A stretch of DNA of 64,000 nt, from positions 2,542,001-2,606,000 of the forward strand of contig NZ_CP034145.1 in assembly GCF_003856835.1 (NCBI RefSeq). The letters run 5' to 3'. The position numbers and the translations under genes are program-made. This stretch comes from Haloplanus aerogenes (GTDB taxonomy: Archaea; Halobacteriota; Halobacteria; Halobacteriales; Haloferacaceae). Below are positions 16,276 through 24,307 of this stretch, in pieces (the stretch's first letter is position 1; every line of letters starts with the position of its first letter). Below the pieces are notes generated by a model. The model was given only the letters and a program-made list of their open reading frames with translations, did no database searches and was not told where the DNA came from.

Positions 16276-16511
16276 TGGGGTGTGTCGTATGCTGGTGTCG
16301 GTTGCCGAACTGCGCTGGATCGTCGGACCGTGATCAGCATACGAGTACGACGCGTTGCATCGTAGTTCCTCCAAAGAGCCCATCCATAATAAACCTTCAT
16401 GATCGTTACTGATATGCTGACGCGTCACACGGTTTCGATCATGTCATTTGCCTAATATCAGTATGGCTTCGACATCTTGAATGGGCCAGCCCGTCTCCAT
16501 TCTTCGAAGAC
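16276..16511. promoter_or_regulatory. Upstream region of the SLC13 gene with nested inverted repeats
   Basis: The region holds two perfect inverted repeats. CGTATGCTG (16286-16294) pairs with CAGCATACG (16335-16343). CATGATCG (16398-16405) pairs with CGATCATG (16436-16443). AT-rich TATA-like stretches lie near 16386-16395 and 16452-16460. The spacing suits protein-binding sites rather than a terminator. Confidence 0.4.
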
Positions 16512-18467
16512 GTGCCCCGAACTGGCTGTGTCGTCACCGAGTTGACTGCCCCGACGCCGGCCGCAGTCACCGGGTTACCTCCGGTGACGACCGACGCTCT
16601 CGTCGTCTTCGGCATCGTCGTCCTCACGCTCGTCCTGTTCGTGACTGAACGGGTGCCCATCGACGTGACCGCCATCTTCATCATGGTCCTCCTGATGTTG
16701 CTGGGGAGCGACGGCGTGGTCAACCTCACCCACATCTCCACCGCGGAGGGCATCTCGGGCTTCTCCAACCCCGCGACGATAACCGTCCTCGCGATGCTCA
16801 TCCTGAGTTCGGGTATCAGCCGGACGGGTGTGGTGCAGATCCTCGGCCGGAAGATGGCCGCCTTCGCCGGCGAGGACCGCGACCGGCAGTTGCTCGCCAC
16901 CATCGGCGTCGCCGGTCCCGTCTCCGGGTTCATCAACAACACGCCCGTCGTCGCCATCCTCGTTCCCGTCATCACCGACCTCGCACACGCGGGCAAGACC
17001 TCGCCCTCGAAACTCCTGCTTCCCCTCTCCTACGCCTCGATGTTCGGCGGGATGCTCACGTTGATCGGCACCTCGACGAACATCCTCGCCAGTGACGTGT
17101 CGGCCCGCCTGCTCGGCCATCCCTTCTCCATGTTCGAGTTCACGTCGCTCGGGGTCATCGTCCTCGTCGCCGGCAGTCTCTACCTCATGACTATCGGTCA
17201 GCGCCTCCTCCCCGAACGCGTCCCCGTGAAAGACGACTACGTGCAGGAGTACGCCATCGAGGAGTATCTGACCGAAGTGATCGTCGAACCCGACTCGCCG
17301 CTCGTGGGGACGACAGTCGAGACGGCCATCGACACGGTGGAGTTCGACGCCGACATCCTTCAGGTCGTCCGCGACGGCGAGGAGTTCATCGAACCGCTCG
17401 GTCACATGATGATCCGCGAGGGGGACGTGCTGCGCCTCCGTGCCGACCGCGAGACGCTCCAGGAACTGGTCGAACGCGACACGCTCACCCTCACCGGCCA
17501 CCCGCCACAGACGGGGGCGGAACTCGAACCGGAGACGGAGGAGGCCCAGACGCTCGTCGAAGTCGTCATTCCCCGGGGCTCCTACCTCGCCGGCAAGTCG
17601 CTGGCGAGTTCCACCTTCCGCCAGCGCTACGACGCGAACGTCCTCGCCTTCCGCAGTCGAGGGGAGACCGTCCGCGACCACATGGACCGCCGGCGCATCC
17701 GCGTGGGGGACACCCTCCTCGTCCAGGCCGCGCCGGACAGCATCGACCGCCTCGCCGACAACGAGGATTTCATCGTCGCCCACGAACCCGACGAACCCCA
17801 CTACCGGACGGAGAAGATTCCCCACGCCATCGCCATCATGCTCGGCGTCGTCGGCTTCGCCGCCGTCCCGTGGGCGCCACTCGGCGGCGCACTCGCCAGC
17901 GTGACCGGCGTCGCCGCCTTCGAGGCCCTCGCCGCGCTCTCGCTTCCCATCCTCGTCACCGCACTCGCGGGCGTCGTCGCCATGGTCGTGGCCGGCGTCA
18001 TGGAACCGACCGAACTCTACGACGCCGTCGAGTGGGACGTGATCTTCCTCCTCGCGGGCGTCATCCCCCTCGGCATGGCGCTGGAACAGACCGGCGGGGC
18101 CGACCTCCTCGGCGCGCTCGTCGCCGCCACTGGCCTCTATCTTCCCGCTATCGGCGTTCTCTGGGTGTTCTACATCGCTACCGGCCTCATCACCGGCGTC
18201 ATCTCGAACAACGCGAGCGTCGTGTTGATGCTCCCCGTCGCCGTCGAGGCCGCGACCCGCATCGGCGCCGACCCCTTCTCCTTCGTCCTCGCGGTGACCT
18301 TCGCGGCCTCCACGGCCTTCCTCACGCCCGTCGGCTACCAGACCAACCTCTTCGTCTACGGCCCCGGCGGCTACAAGTTCTCAGACTACGTCCGCGTCGG
18401 CGCGCCGCTTCAACTGTTCCTCTCCGTGGTGACCGTCGCGGGAATCGTGGCGCTCTGGGGGCTGTGA
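16512..18467 (+). CDS. SLC13 family permease with two TrkA-C domains
   Basis: A 651-residue membrane transporter of the divalent-anion:sodium symporter family. The N-terminal half has helices and the TSTNILASD-type re-entrant motif (GGMLTLIGTSTNILASD). Two RCK_C/TrkA-C regulatory domains follow in the middle (about residues 255-330 and 345-425). The second membrane half has SNNASVVLMLPVAVEAATRI and LTPVGYQTNLFVYGPGGY. The substrate could be sulfate, dicarboxylate or another anion. The start is unsettled: GTG at 16512, or GTG at 16584 just before TTDALVVFGIVV. Confidence 0.9.
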   Translation: MPRTGCVVTELTAPTPAAVTGLPPVTTDALVVFGIVVLTLVLFVTERVPIDVTAIFIMVLLMLLGSDGVVNLTHISTAEGISGFSNPATITVLAMLILSSGISRTGVVQILGRKMAAFAGEDRDRQLLATIGVAGPVSGFINNTPVVAILVPVITDLAHAGKTSPSKLLLPLSYASMFGGMLTLIGTSTNILASDVSARLLGHPFSMFEFTSLGVIVLVAGSLYLMTIGQRLLPERVPVKDDYVQEYAIEEYLTEVIVEPDSPLVGTTVETAIDTVEFDADILQVVRDGEEFIEPLGHMMIREGDVLRLRADRETLQELVERDTLTLTGHPPQTGAELEPETEEAQTLVEVVIPRGSYLAGKSLASSTFRQRYDANVLAFRSRGETVRDHMDRRRIRVGDTLLVQAAPDSIDRLADNEDFIVAHEPDEPHYRTEKIPHAIAIMLGVVGFAAVPWAPLGGALASVTGVAAFEALAALSLPILVTALAGVVAMVVAGVMEPTELYDAVEWDVIFLLAGVIPLGMALEQTGGADLLGALVAATGLYLPAIGVLWVFYIATGLITGVISNNASVVLMLPVAVEAATRIGADPFSFVLAVTFAASTAFLTPVGYQTNLFVYGPGGYKFSDYVRVGAPLQLFLSVVTVAGIVALWGL

Positions 18468-18540
18468 GTTTTTGCCCGCCGCACAGTCCGCCGACGCGCT
18501 GGTGAACGCCGCCGGGACGAGCCTCCGGATGGGGAGTGGC

Positions 18541-18597
18541 GTCACCGGCGCGTAGCGCCGGTTGCCAGAGTGATCTCCGATCCCCCACTGTCGCGGG
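18541..18597. repeat. Intergenic relative of the hairpin insert
   Basis: In the 236-bp convergent gap between SLC13 and BtpA. GTCACCGGCGC-GTA-GCGCCGGTTGCC forms an 8-bp perfect stem-loop, followed by GAGTGATCTCCGATCCC. Both blocks match the insert in the flavoprotein gene at 8829-8925. The insert has about 45 extra bases between the two blocks. No gene was recognised in the rest of the gap (18468-18703). Confidence 0.55.
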
Positions 18598-18703
18598 AGC
18601 GCTCCGCCGTGGTGCCAACGGCCCGATCAACGAGGAAGCTATGTCGAAAGGCCCGGTCGACCTCGGCGCGTCGCCGCCGACGTTCGGGGCTGACCCGGCC
18701 CGA

Positions 18704-19522
18704 TCACCGCACCGCGTCCGCGGCCTCGACCAGCCGTTCGACGCGCTCGACCGACACCGGATTCCCGACCTCACCACCCGCTTTCAGCGCACTCCCCACG
18801 ATCACGCCGTCCGCCACCGAGAGCGCGTCGCCCACGGTGTCGGCGGTGACACCGCTCCCGACGAACACCGGCGCGTCGAGACCGCGGTCGTCGCGGGTTG
18901 CTACCGCCTCTCGCACCGTCTCGTGCTCCGTCGCGTCTCCGGTCCCCGCACCGCTCACGACCACGCCGTCCGCGAGGCCACGCTCGACGGCGTCACCGAG
19001 CATCCCCTCACCTCGTTCCCGCCCCAGCGGCACCGAGTGCTTCACGTCCACGTCCGCGAGCACCCGCACGTCCGCGTCGAGGCGCTCGCGCAGGCGCATC
19101 GTCTCGTGGGCATGCCCCTCCAGCATCCCCTGATCGGCCACCCGCGCCCCGACGTGGACGTTGACGCGGACGAACGCCGCCCCCGTCGCGGCCGCCACGG
19201 CCACCGCGCTCGGCCCGTCGTTGCGGAGGACGTTCACCCCGACCGGCCGATCCGTCGCGTCCCGCACCGTCCCGACGAGCGCCGTGAGGTCCGCGACGAC
19301 GTGTCGGGGAACCGAGTCGGGATAGAACGGGGCGTCGCCGAAGTTCTCCACCAGCAGAGCGTCGACACCGCCGGCGTCGAGGCGTTCGGCGTCCCGCCGC
19401 GCCGCCGCGTGAATCGCCTCGCGACCCTCCTCGCCGTCGTATCCGGGTGCGCCGGGGAGCGCCGGCAGGTGGACCATCCCCACGACCGGCCGCTCGGCGC
19501 CGAAGACGGCCTGAACGTTCAC
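18704..19522 (-). CDS. BtpA/SgcQ family TIM-barrel protein
   Basis: A 272-residue BtpA-family protein. Typical segments are VVGMVHLPALPGAPGY at the N-terminus, DALLVENFGDAPF, PVGVNVLRNDG, FVRVNVHVGARVADQGMLEG and PVFVGSGVTADT. BtpA is needed for photosystem I stability in cyanobacteria; in archaea the role is unknown. The start is GTG at 19522, one base after the MBL stop codon, so it is the second gene of a two-gene operon. No RBS is apparent other than coupling. Confidence 0.88.
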   Translation of the reverse strand: MNVQAVFGAERPVVGMVHLPALPGAPGYDGEEGREAIHAAARRDAERLDAGGVDALLVENFGDAPFYPDSVPRHVVADLTALVGTVRDATDRPVGVNVLRNDGPSAVAVAAATGAAFVRVNVHVGARVADQGMLEGHAHETMRLRERLDADVRVLADVDVKHSVPLGRERGEGMLGDAVERGLADGVVVSGAGTGDATEHETVREAVATRDDRGLDAPVFVGSGVTADTVGDALSVADGVIVGSALKAGGEVGNPVSVERVERLVEAADAVR

Positions 19523-19523
19523 G

Positions 19524-20267
19524 CTACACCAGCCCCGCCGGCTCCGCGTCCAGAATTGCCCACTCGTGGCCCGGCAGAATCCGATCCGCCCGATCCAGCA
19601 CCTCGCCCGCGCTCTCCCACCACTCGAAGTCGTTCATCGCGATCCCTCTGATCCGCTCGCCGTCCGCGGGCACGTTGTCGAAGGTCGGCACCGCGTCGAC
19701 GGCGACGACCGTCGTGCCGTCCGCGCTGTCGACGGCGACCGACTGGTGTCCCACCGTGTGCCCCGGCGTCGGAAACGCTGTGACGCCCGGGCAGAGTTCC
19801 GTCTCGCCGTCGAGTGGCGTCAGATCCACCGTCAGCCACGGCGGCTCCCGACCCAAGGACTTCGCCTCGTAGCGGTCCGCGTGCATCGGGTAGGGCGCGA
19901 TGGCGTACTCCAGTTCCCGGCGCTGGACGTAGATGTCCGTCTCGCCCTCGTCGAAGGGGCCGAGGTTGTAGCAGTGATCCCAGTCGAGGTGGCTGAGGAC
20001 GACGGCGTCGATATCGGCAGGGGCGTACCCCTCGCTGTCGAGGATGGATTCGAGATTCTGACCCGGTTCGCGGTGGCATTCGTAACTCGGGTGGCGGCGG
20101 TCCATCAACTCCACCGGGCCGAAGCCCGTGTCGACGAGGATGGTCTCCTCGGCCTCGATCAGGTAAGTGATCGAGGGCGCCTCGACGACGCCGCTCCGGG
20201 TCCCGACGAGGATGCGCTCGTCGACGAGGAAGGAGCCACAGCAGTGAGGGGTGACCGTCGGTGTCAT
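19524..20267 (-). CDS. MBL-fold metallo-hydrolase (AHL-lactonase-like)
   Basis: A 247-residue metallo-beta-lactamase-fold hydrolase close to the N-acyl homoserine lactonase group. Metal motifs are LSHLDWDHCYN near residue 95 (HxDxDH, with the usual second His replaced by Asp), PGHTVGHQ near 170, VVAVDAVPTFD with the bridging Asp, and PGHEWAILD. The substrate is unknown, and lactonase activity is only a family guess. A TATA box is present at leaderless distance. It leads an operon with btpA. Confidence 0.85.
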   Translation of the reverse strand: MTPTVTPHCCGSFLVDERILVGTRSGVVEAPSITYLIEAEETILVDTGFGPVELMDRRHPSYECHREPGQNLESILDSEGYAPADIDAVVLSHLDWDHCYNLGPFDEGETDIYVQRRELEYAIAPYPMHADRYEAKSLGREPPWLTVDLTPLDGETELCPGVTAFPTPGHTVGHQSVAVDSADGTTVVAVDAVPTFDNVPADGERIRGIAMNDFEWWESAGEVLDRADRILPGHEWAILDAEPAGLV

Positions 20268-20290
20268 GGTCGGTGGTGACGTGGGCGAGA

Positions 20291-20297
20291 CATAAAC
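20291..20297 (-). promoter_or_regulatory. TATA box of the MBL-BtpA operon
   Basis: GTTTATG on the minus strand, 24-30 bp before the ATG at 20267. It sits just outside palindromic element A. Confidence 0.5.
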
Positions 20298-20302
20298 GCC
20301 TC

Positions 20303-20384
20303 GTACGGATTATTGTAACTGTGTACCGGTGGGTCGCCGAGACGGGCCGGCGCGTCACCGGTACTGGCGTACGATAAACCGTAT
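20303..20384. repeat. 82-bp palindromic element A
   Basis: An imperfect palindrome with arms beginning GTACGGATTATTGTAACTG and ending ATAAACCGTAT, and a GTACCGGTG inner arm. It has the same length and end sequences as element B at 20986-21067, in inverted orientation. It abuts the stop codon of the minus-strand MoaD-like gene. Confidence 0.85.
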
Positions 20385-20620
20385 CACTCCCGCATCGGCG
20401 ACTGTGAGAGCGCGAGGGTGTCGCCGTCCGACAGCGCCGCGTCGGCGTCGGCGTAGCTCCCGTTCACCAGCACGACGAGGCCGCCGGAGAACGACTCCGT
20501 CGCGATGGAGAGGGCCGCGCGAGCGTCGCCGACCGTCGCGTCGTCGGCCAGCGACAGGGTCCGGGTACGACCGCCGACCGCCGCCGCTACCTCGCCGTAA
20601 CACCGAACCTCGATGCGCAC
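20384..20620 (-). CDS. MoaD/ThiS-family beta-grasp protein without the C-terminal Gly-Gly
   Basis: A 78-residue beta-grasp protein. It starts RIEVRCYGEVAAAVGGRTRT and has LVVLVNGSYADADAALSDGD, the usual MoaD core, but ends ALSQSPMRE instead of Gly-Gly, so it cannot be adenylated in the canonical way. I choose GTG at 20620, where homologues begin; another in-frame GTG lies at 20644. It is divergent from a second MoaD-like gene that does end in GG, and both neighbour an aldehyde:ferredoxin oxidoreductase. A role in tungsto/molybdopterin or protein modification is inference. Confidence 0.7.
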   Translation of the reverse strand: MRIEVRCYGEVAAAVGGRTRTLSLADDATVGDARAALSIATESFSGGLVVLVNGSYADADAALSDGDTLALSQSPMRE

Positions 20621-20697
20621 GAGCGACGGTTGGACGCGGGACACAAAACCGCACCGGACGGACAGCTACAAGCCGCCGCGGCCGTCTTCTACCGACG

Positions 20698-20979
20698 ATG
20701 GAGGTCCACTTCGACTTCTTCGGCCCGATGCGGGACGCTGTGGGACGAAAGCGCGTCACCCGGACGTTCGACGGGACGACGACGGTCGACGCCGCCCTCG
20801 AGTCGCTGTGTGCGGCGTTCGACGGCCTCACGGATCACCTCCGCGACGACGACGGTGGCTGGACTCGGCAGGTGACGGTGACGGTCGACGGAACGAACGT
20901 CCGGCAGTTGGACGGCTACGGGACGACGCTGTCCGACGGCGACGTGGTGCGTCTCGCCCCGCCGGTCGTCGGCGGCTGA
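20698..20979 (+). CDS. MoaD-like / ubiquitin-like small modifier protein ending in Gly-Gly
   Basis: A 93-residue beta-grasp protein with MEVHFDFFGPMRDAVGRK, VTVTVDGTNVRQLDGYGTTL and SDGDVVRLAPPVVGG. The terminal VVGG is the mark of MoaD, ThiS and the archaeal SAMP modifiers, activated by E1-like enzymes. It may donate sulfur to molybdopterin/tungstopterin for the neighbouring AOR or conjugate to proteins. It is convergent with AOR across palindromic element B. Confidence 0.85.
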   Translation: MEVHFDFFGPMRDAVGRKRVTRTFDGTTTVDAALESLCAAFDGLTDHLRDDDGGWTRQVTVTVDGTNVRQLDGYGTTLSDGDVVRLAPPVVGG

Positions 20980-20985
20980 GCCGTC

Positions 20986-21067
20986 GTACGGTTTGTTGTA
21001 CGTCAGTACCGGTGGTTCGCCAAGACGGGTCGGCGAACCACCAGTAAACAGTTACAACGATCCGTAT
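20986..21067. repeat. 82-bp palindromic element B
   Basis: An imperfect palindrome with arms GTACGGTTTGTTGTACGTCA and GTTACAACGATCCGTAT, and inner arms ACCGGTGGTTCGCC and GGCGAACCACCAGT. It fills the gap between the MoaD and AOR stop codons exactly, so it probably serves as a bidirectional terminator. It is paired with element A. Confidence 0.9.
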
Positions 21068-22740
21068 CAGTCGTCGGCGACGGCGTACTCGCCGACGGTG
21101 TCGTCGGAAACCGTTCCGTCCGCGTTCCACCCGCGCAGGGCGTAGTATTCGTCCAGCGCGTCCTCTATTCCCGGGAGGTCGTAGGGGAGCGTGTCGGCCT
21201 CGCGGTCCATCCCCCGCTTGTTGTTGAAGTGGCGTTCGAGTTCGACAGTCCGGGCACCGACCGCCTGCAGGTCCTCGTAGTCACACTCGAACAGCGCCTC
21301 CAGAGTCTCCTCGGTCACGTGATCGGTGCCGCCGGCGAAGGCACAGACGATCCCCGAGTCCCGGAAGGCGGCGTGATTCTCGCGTCGCATCACGAGTTCC
21401 GGCTTTCCCTCCAGCGTTTCGGGGTCGACCTCCCCGGCGTACTCGACGCGGAGCGTCGTGGAGTACATGTGGTCGCCGCCACGGTTGGCAACCGCGTAGC
21501 TGAGCCCCTGACCGTGGAGGACGCGACCGTCGTGGGCCGCGAACTCCATGTCCTTGACCGTGTAGTTCCGCACGCCGAGTTCGTCGGCGGCCCGCGAAAT
21601 TCCCTCCGCGAGCAGGTCACCGACGCCCTCACGGGCCGCAATCTTCTCGACCGTCTCGTGGACCAGGTCGGCGTTGCCGAACTCGTCTTCCGACGCGAGA
21701 TAGGCGGCGACCACGTTGCCACAGGAGATGGTGTCCAGCCCGTAGACGTCACAGAGCTCGTTCGACTTCATCACGTCGACGATGTCGCCGATTTCGCAGT
21801 TGCTTCCGAAGGAAAACACCGTCTCGAACTCCGGCCCCTCCGTCTCCAGCCCCGTCGCCTCGTCTCTCGTGGGCAGTTTACAGGCGAAGGCACACACCGA
21901 ACACGACCCCTTCCGGTACTTCTTCTCCTCGACGGCGTCCCCGCCGATCGCGTCCGCGTGTTCGAAGCTGTACTTCTCGAAGTACCGCGTCGGTAGCGAG
22001 AAGTTGTCGTTGATGAACTCCGTCCCGCCAGTGGTCCCCTGTCGCCGCATCAGATCGTCGGACGTAGCCGCGGCGCTGTGGACCTCTCGCTGGACGTTTT
22101 CGGGAAGATCGAGATCCGGTGCGGCGTCGCCCTCGAAGGTGATCGCCTTCACGTTTTTCGACCCGAGGACGGCCCCCATCCCACCCCGGCCGAACGCCCG
22201 GCTCTCGTAAGTCATCACGCACGCGAACCGGACCTGGTTCTCGCCCGCCGGGCCGATACAGAGGACGTTTTCGGCGTCCAGATCCCGCTCTCGTTGCACG
22301 TACCCCGTCACCTCGGGCACCGTCGCGCCCCGGAGTTCGGGAGCCTCGACGAACTCGACGCCCTCGTCGGTCACGTGGATCACGAGTAACTCGTCGGCCG
22401 CGCCGACGACTTCGACCGCCGAATGCCCCGTGTCGACGAAGTTCCGCGAGAGATACCCGCCGGCGTTCGTCGAGAGGAGGCCGTCGGTCAGCGGCGACAG
22501 CCCCGTGCAGTTCATCCGACCGGTGAACGACATCCCCGACTGCTGGAGCGGGCCGGACGCGAAGTATATCCGATTTTCCGGACCCAGCGGGTCCGCATCG
22601 AACGGGATTCGATCGTGTGCGAGCTTCGTACAGAGCCCCCGGCCACCGACGAACGACCGTCGCTCCTCGGTCACGTCGACGGTCGTCGCCTTCCGGTCGC
22701 CTGCGTCTATCTCGAGCAGTGGCCCCTTGACGTGGTTCAT
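21067..22740 (-). CDS. Aldehyde:ferredoxin oxidoreductase (tungsten enzyme)
   Basis: A 557-residue AOR-family enzyme that oxidises aldehydes to acids with ferredoxin, using tungstopterin and a 4Fe-4S cluster. The N-terminus (VGGRGLCTKLAHDRIP) and the cofactor region (GLSPLTDGLLSTNAGG, AFGRGGMGAVLGSKNVKA) are typical. Cluster Cys are seen in CSVCAFAC (near residues 280-287), and the fourth in GIVCAFAG near 460. The aldehyde substrate is unknown. It starts at ATG 22740 with a TTTTTAC TATA-like box upstream. Two MoaD-type genes lie just downstream. Confidence 0.93.
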   Translation of the reverse strand: MNHVKGPLLEIDAGDRKATTVDVTEERRSFVGGRGLCTKLAHDRIPFDADPLGPENRIYFASGPLQQSGMSFTGRMNCTGLSPLTDGLLSTNAGGYLSRNFVDTGHSAVEVVGAADELLVIHVTDEGVEFVEAPELRGATVPEVTGYVQRERDLDAENVLCIGPAGENQVRFACVMTYESRAFGRGGMGAVLGSKNVKAITFEGDAAPDLDLPENVQREVHSAAATSDDLMRRQGTTGGTEFINDNFSLPTRYFEKYSFEHADAIGGDAVEEKKYRKGSCSVCAFACKLPTRDEATGLETEGPEFETVFSFGSNCEIGDIVDVMKSNELCDVYGLDTISCGNVVAAYLASEDEFGNADLVHETVEKIAAREGVGDLLAEGISRAADELGVRNYTVKDMEFAAHDGRVLHGQGLSYAVANRGGDHMYSTTLRVEYAGEVDPETLEGKPELVMRRENHAAFRDSGIVCAFAGGTDHVTEETLEALFECDYEDLQAVGARTVELERHFNNKRGMDREADTLPYDLPGIEDALDEYYALRGWNADGTVSDDTVGEYAVADD

Positions 22741-22763
22741 CGCACCTCTCTACCGTCTCGGTG

Positions 22764-22771
22764 GTAAAAAG
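22764..22771 (-). promoter_or_regulatory. TATA box of AOR / T-tract after the secY hairpin
   Basis: CTTTTTAC on the minus strand, 24-31 bp before the AOR start. It also lies about 25 bases beyond the secY stem-loop. Confidence 0.45.
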
Positions 22772-22793
22772 AGTGTTTCGACGGGAGGTGTGT

Positions 22794-22816
22794 GCCGGCG
22801 GGCGTGCGCCGCCGGC
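22794..22816 (-). terminator. Stem-loop after secY, end of the ribosomal operon
   Basis: GCCGGCGG and CCGCCGGC form a perfect 8-bp stem with a 7-base loop, about 18 bases after the secY stop. On the minus strand it is followed by a run of T about 25 bases later. It is likely the end of the S10-spc transcript. Confidence 0.45.
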
Positions 22817-22833
22817 AATCGTCGGTGTGAGCG

Positions 22834-24303
22834 TTACTCGGAGCCGAACATCTGGCGCATCATCGGATGCATCTCCATCAACTGCTCTTCCGCAATCTCC
22901 TCGTACAGCTTGTACGTGATGGAGACGGTGAGCAGGAGGCCGGTCCCGGAGACCTGCCCGATGGTACCGAGCATGTTGGCGCCGACGGCGAGCAAGCCGA
23001 CGAGGGCGCCGCCGATGACGGTCACTTGCGGGATGTACCGCTCCATGACCTTCTCGATCACCTGCGGGTTGCGCCGGAAGCCGGGGATCTGCATCCCGGA
23101 GTTCTGGATCTGCTGGGCGGTCGCTTCCGGGCCCATCCCGGTCGTCTCCACCCAGAAGATGGCGAAGATGGCGCCGCCGACGACCATGATGAACAGGTCG
23201 AGGCCGACCCGGATCATGATCTGCCACGGCTCGGCGGCGGTGCCAGCGAGCCACCACATCCAGTCGCCACGCGTCTGGATCGGGGCCAGATAGTAGAAGA
23301 TCCCGGAGACGGGCTGGCCGTTACTGTACGTCCCCAGCCAGCCCGGCATCGCACTCCACGTGCTGTTGAGGATGCGCCCGGCGAACTGGATGTTCGCCTG
23401 CAGGGCGCGCACGAGGATCATGGGCAGGACGCTGGCGTAGATGAGCTTCACCGGGAAACGCCCTCGCGCACCCTTGACGCGGGCGTGCGAGAGCGGGATT
23501 TCGACCCGGACACTCTCGGCGTAGACGACGATGGCGAAGATGAGCACCGTCGTCACCAGCGCGAGCAACTGCCCCTGTCCGAGCAGGAGCGCCTGAAGCC
23601 CCTCGGCAGTGAGCGGCGAGGCAATCTCCTGTGCGCCGGTCAGGATGGCGAACCACGTCGGGAAGAAGCCGGCGGTACCGCCGAGGCCCTCCCACGCGAA
23701 CAGCCCACCGACGAGCTGCTGGCTCACGCCAGCGATGATGAAGAGGCCGACACCGGAGCCGACACCCCACTTGCTGACGATCTCGTCCATGAACAGGATG
23801 AGGATACCGCCGACGGCGATCTGGAAGAACAGGAGGGACTGCACGCCCCTGAGCCCGATCCCCAGCGCCTCACCGACCGCCGTATCGGCCGGCAGGAAGT
23901 TCCCGGCGAACACCATCGGCAGCCCCGTCAGACAGATCATCACGACCACCAGCAGCTTCTGGAGGCCCTGATACAGCACCTGATCGCGGGGGTCGTTCGT
24001 GTCCAAGCCGAGCAGGTCGGCCCCGCCCAGCAGTTGCAGGACGATGCTCGCCGTGACGATGGGCCCGATCCCCAGCTGGAGGATCGATCCCTGCGATCCG
24101 GCGAGGATCGACCGGAAGCGACCGAACAGGTCGCTCTGCGTGCCGGCGTCCAGCCCGAACAGCTGGATGTTCGTCAGGAAGAAATACAACACGAGGACGC
24201 CTGCGGTCCAGCCGAGCTTGCGCCGGAAGGGGACGTGCCCCTCCGGCCGCGTGACTGACGGCATCCGCGTCAGCACCGGTTCGGCGGTCTCCTTCCATCC
24301 CAT
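22834..24303 (-). CDS. secY: Preprotein translocase subunit SecY
   Basis: The channel subunit of the Sec61/SecYEG translocon, 489 residues with ten hydrophobic helices, in the cytoplasmic membrane. Typical stretches are GWTAGVLVLYFFLTNIQLFG at the first helix and the plug region. Other helices include FFQIAVGGILILFMDEIVS and VYAESVRVEIPLSHARVKGA in the cytosolic loop. It is the last gene of the ribosomal operon, as usual in archaea, and starts 4 bp after L15. Confidence 0.97.
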   Translation of the reverse strand: MGWKETAEPVLTRMPSVTRPEGHVPFRRKLGWTAGVLVLYFFLTNIQLFGLDAGTQSDLFGRFRSILAGSQGSILQLGIGPIVTASIVLQLLGGADLLGLDTNDPRDQVLYQGLQKLLVVVMICLTGLPMVFAGNFLPADTAVGEALGIGLRGVQSLLFFQIAVGGILILFMDEIVSKWGVGSGVGLFIIAGVSQQLVGGLFAWEGLGGTAGFFPTWFAILTGAQEIASPLTAEGLQALLLGQGQLLALVTTVLIFAIVVYAESVRVEIPLSHARVKGARGRFPVKLIYASVLPMILVRALQANIQFAGRILNSTWSAMPGWLGTYSNGQPVSGIFYYLAPIQTRGDWMWWLAGTAAEPWQIMIRVGLDLFIMVVGGAIFAIFWVETTGMGPEATAQQIQNSGMQIPGFRRNPQVIEKVMERYIPQVTVIGGALVGLLAVGANMLGTIGQVSGTGLLLTVSITYKLYEEIAEEQLMEMHPMMRQMFGSE

Positions 24304-24307
24304 TGGT

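Noticed and set aside
18468-18703. Signal recognition particle or RNase P RNA gene in the GC-rich gap
   Set aside because: Conserved motifs of either RNA were not found; only the small stem-loop and the repeat blocks are clear.
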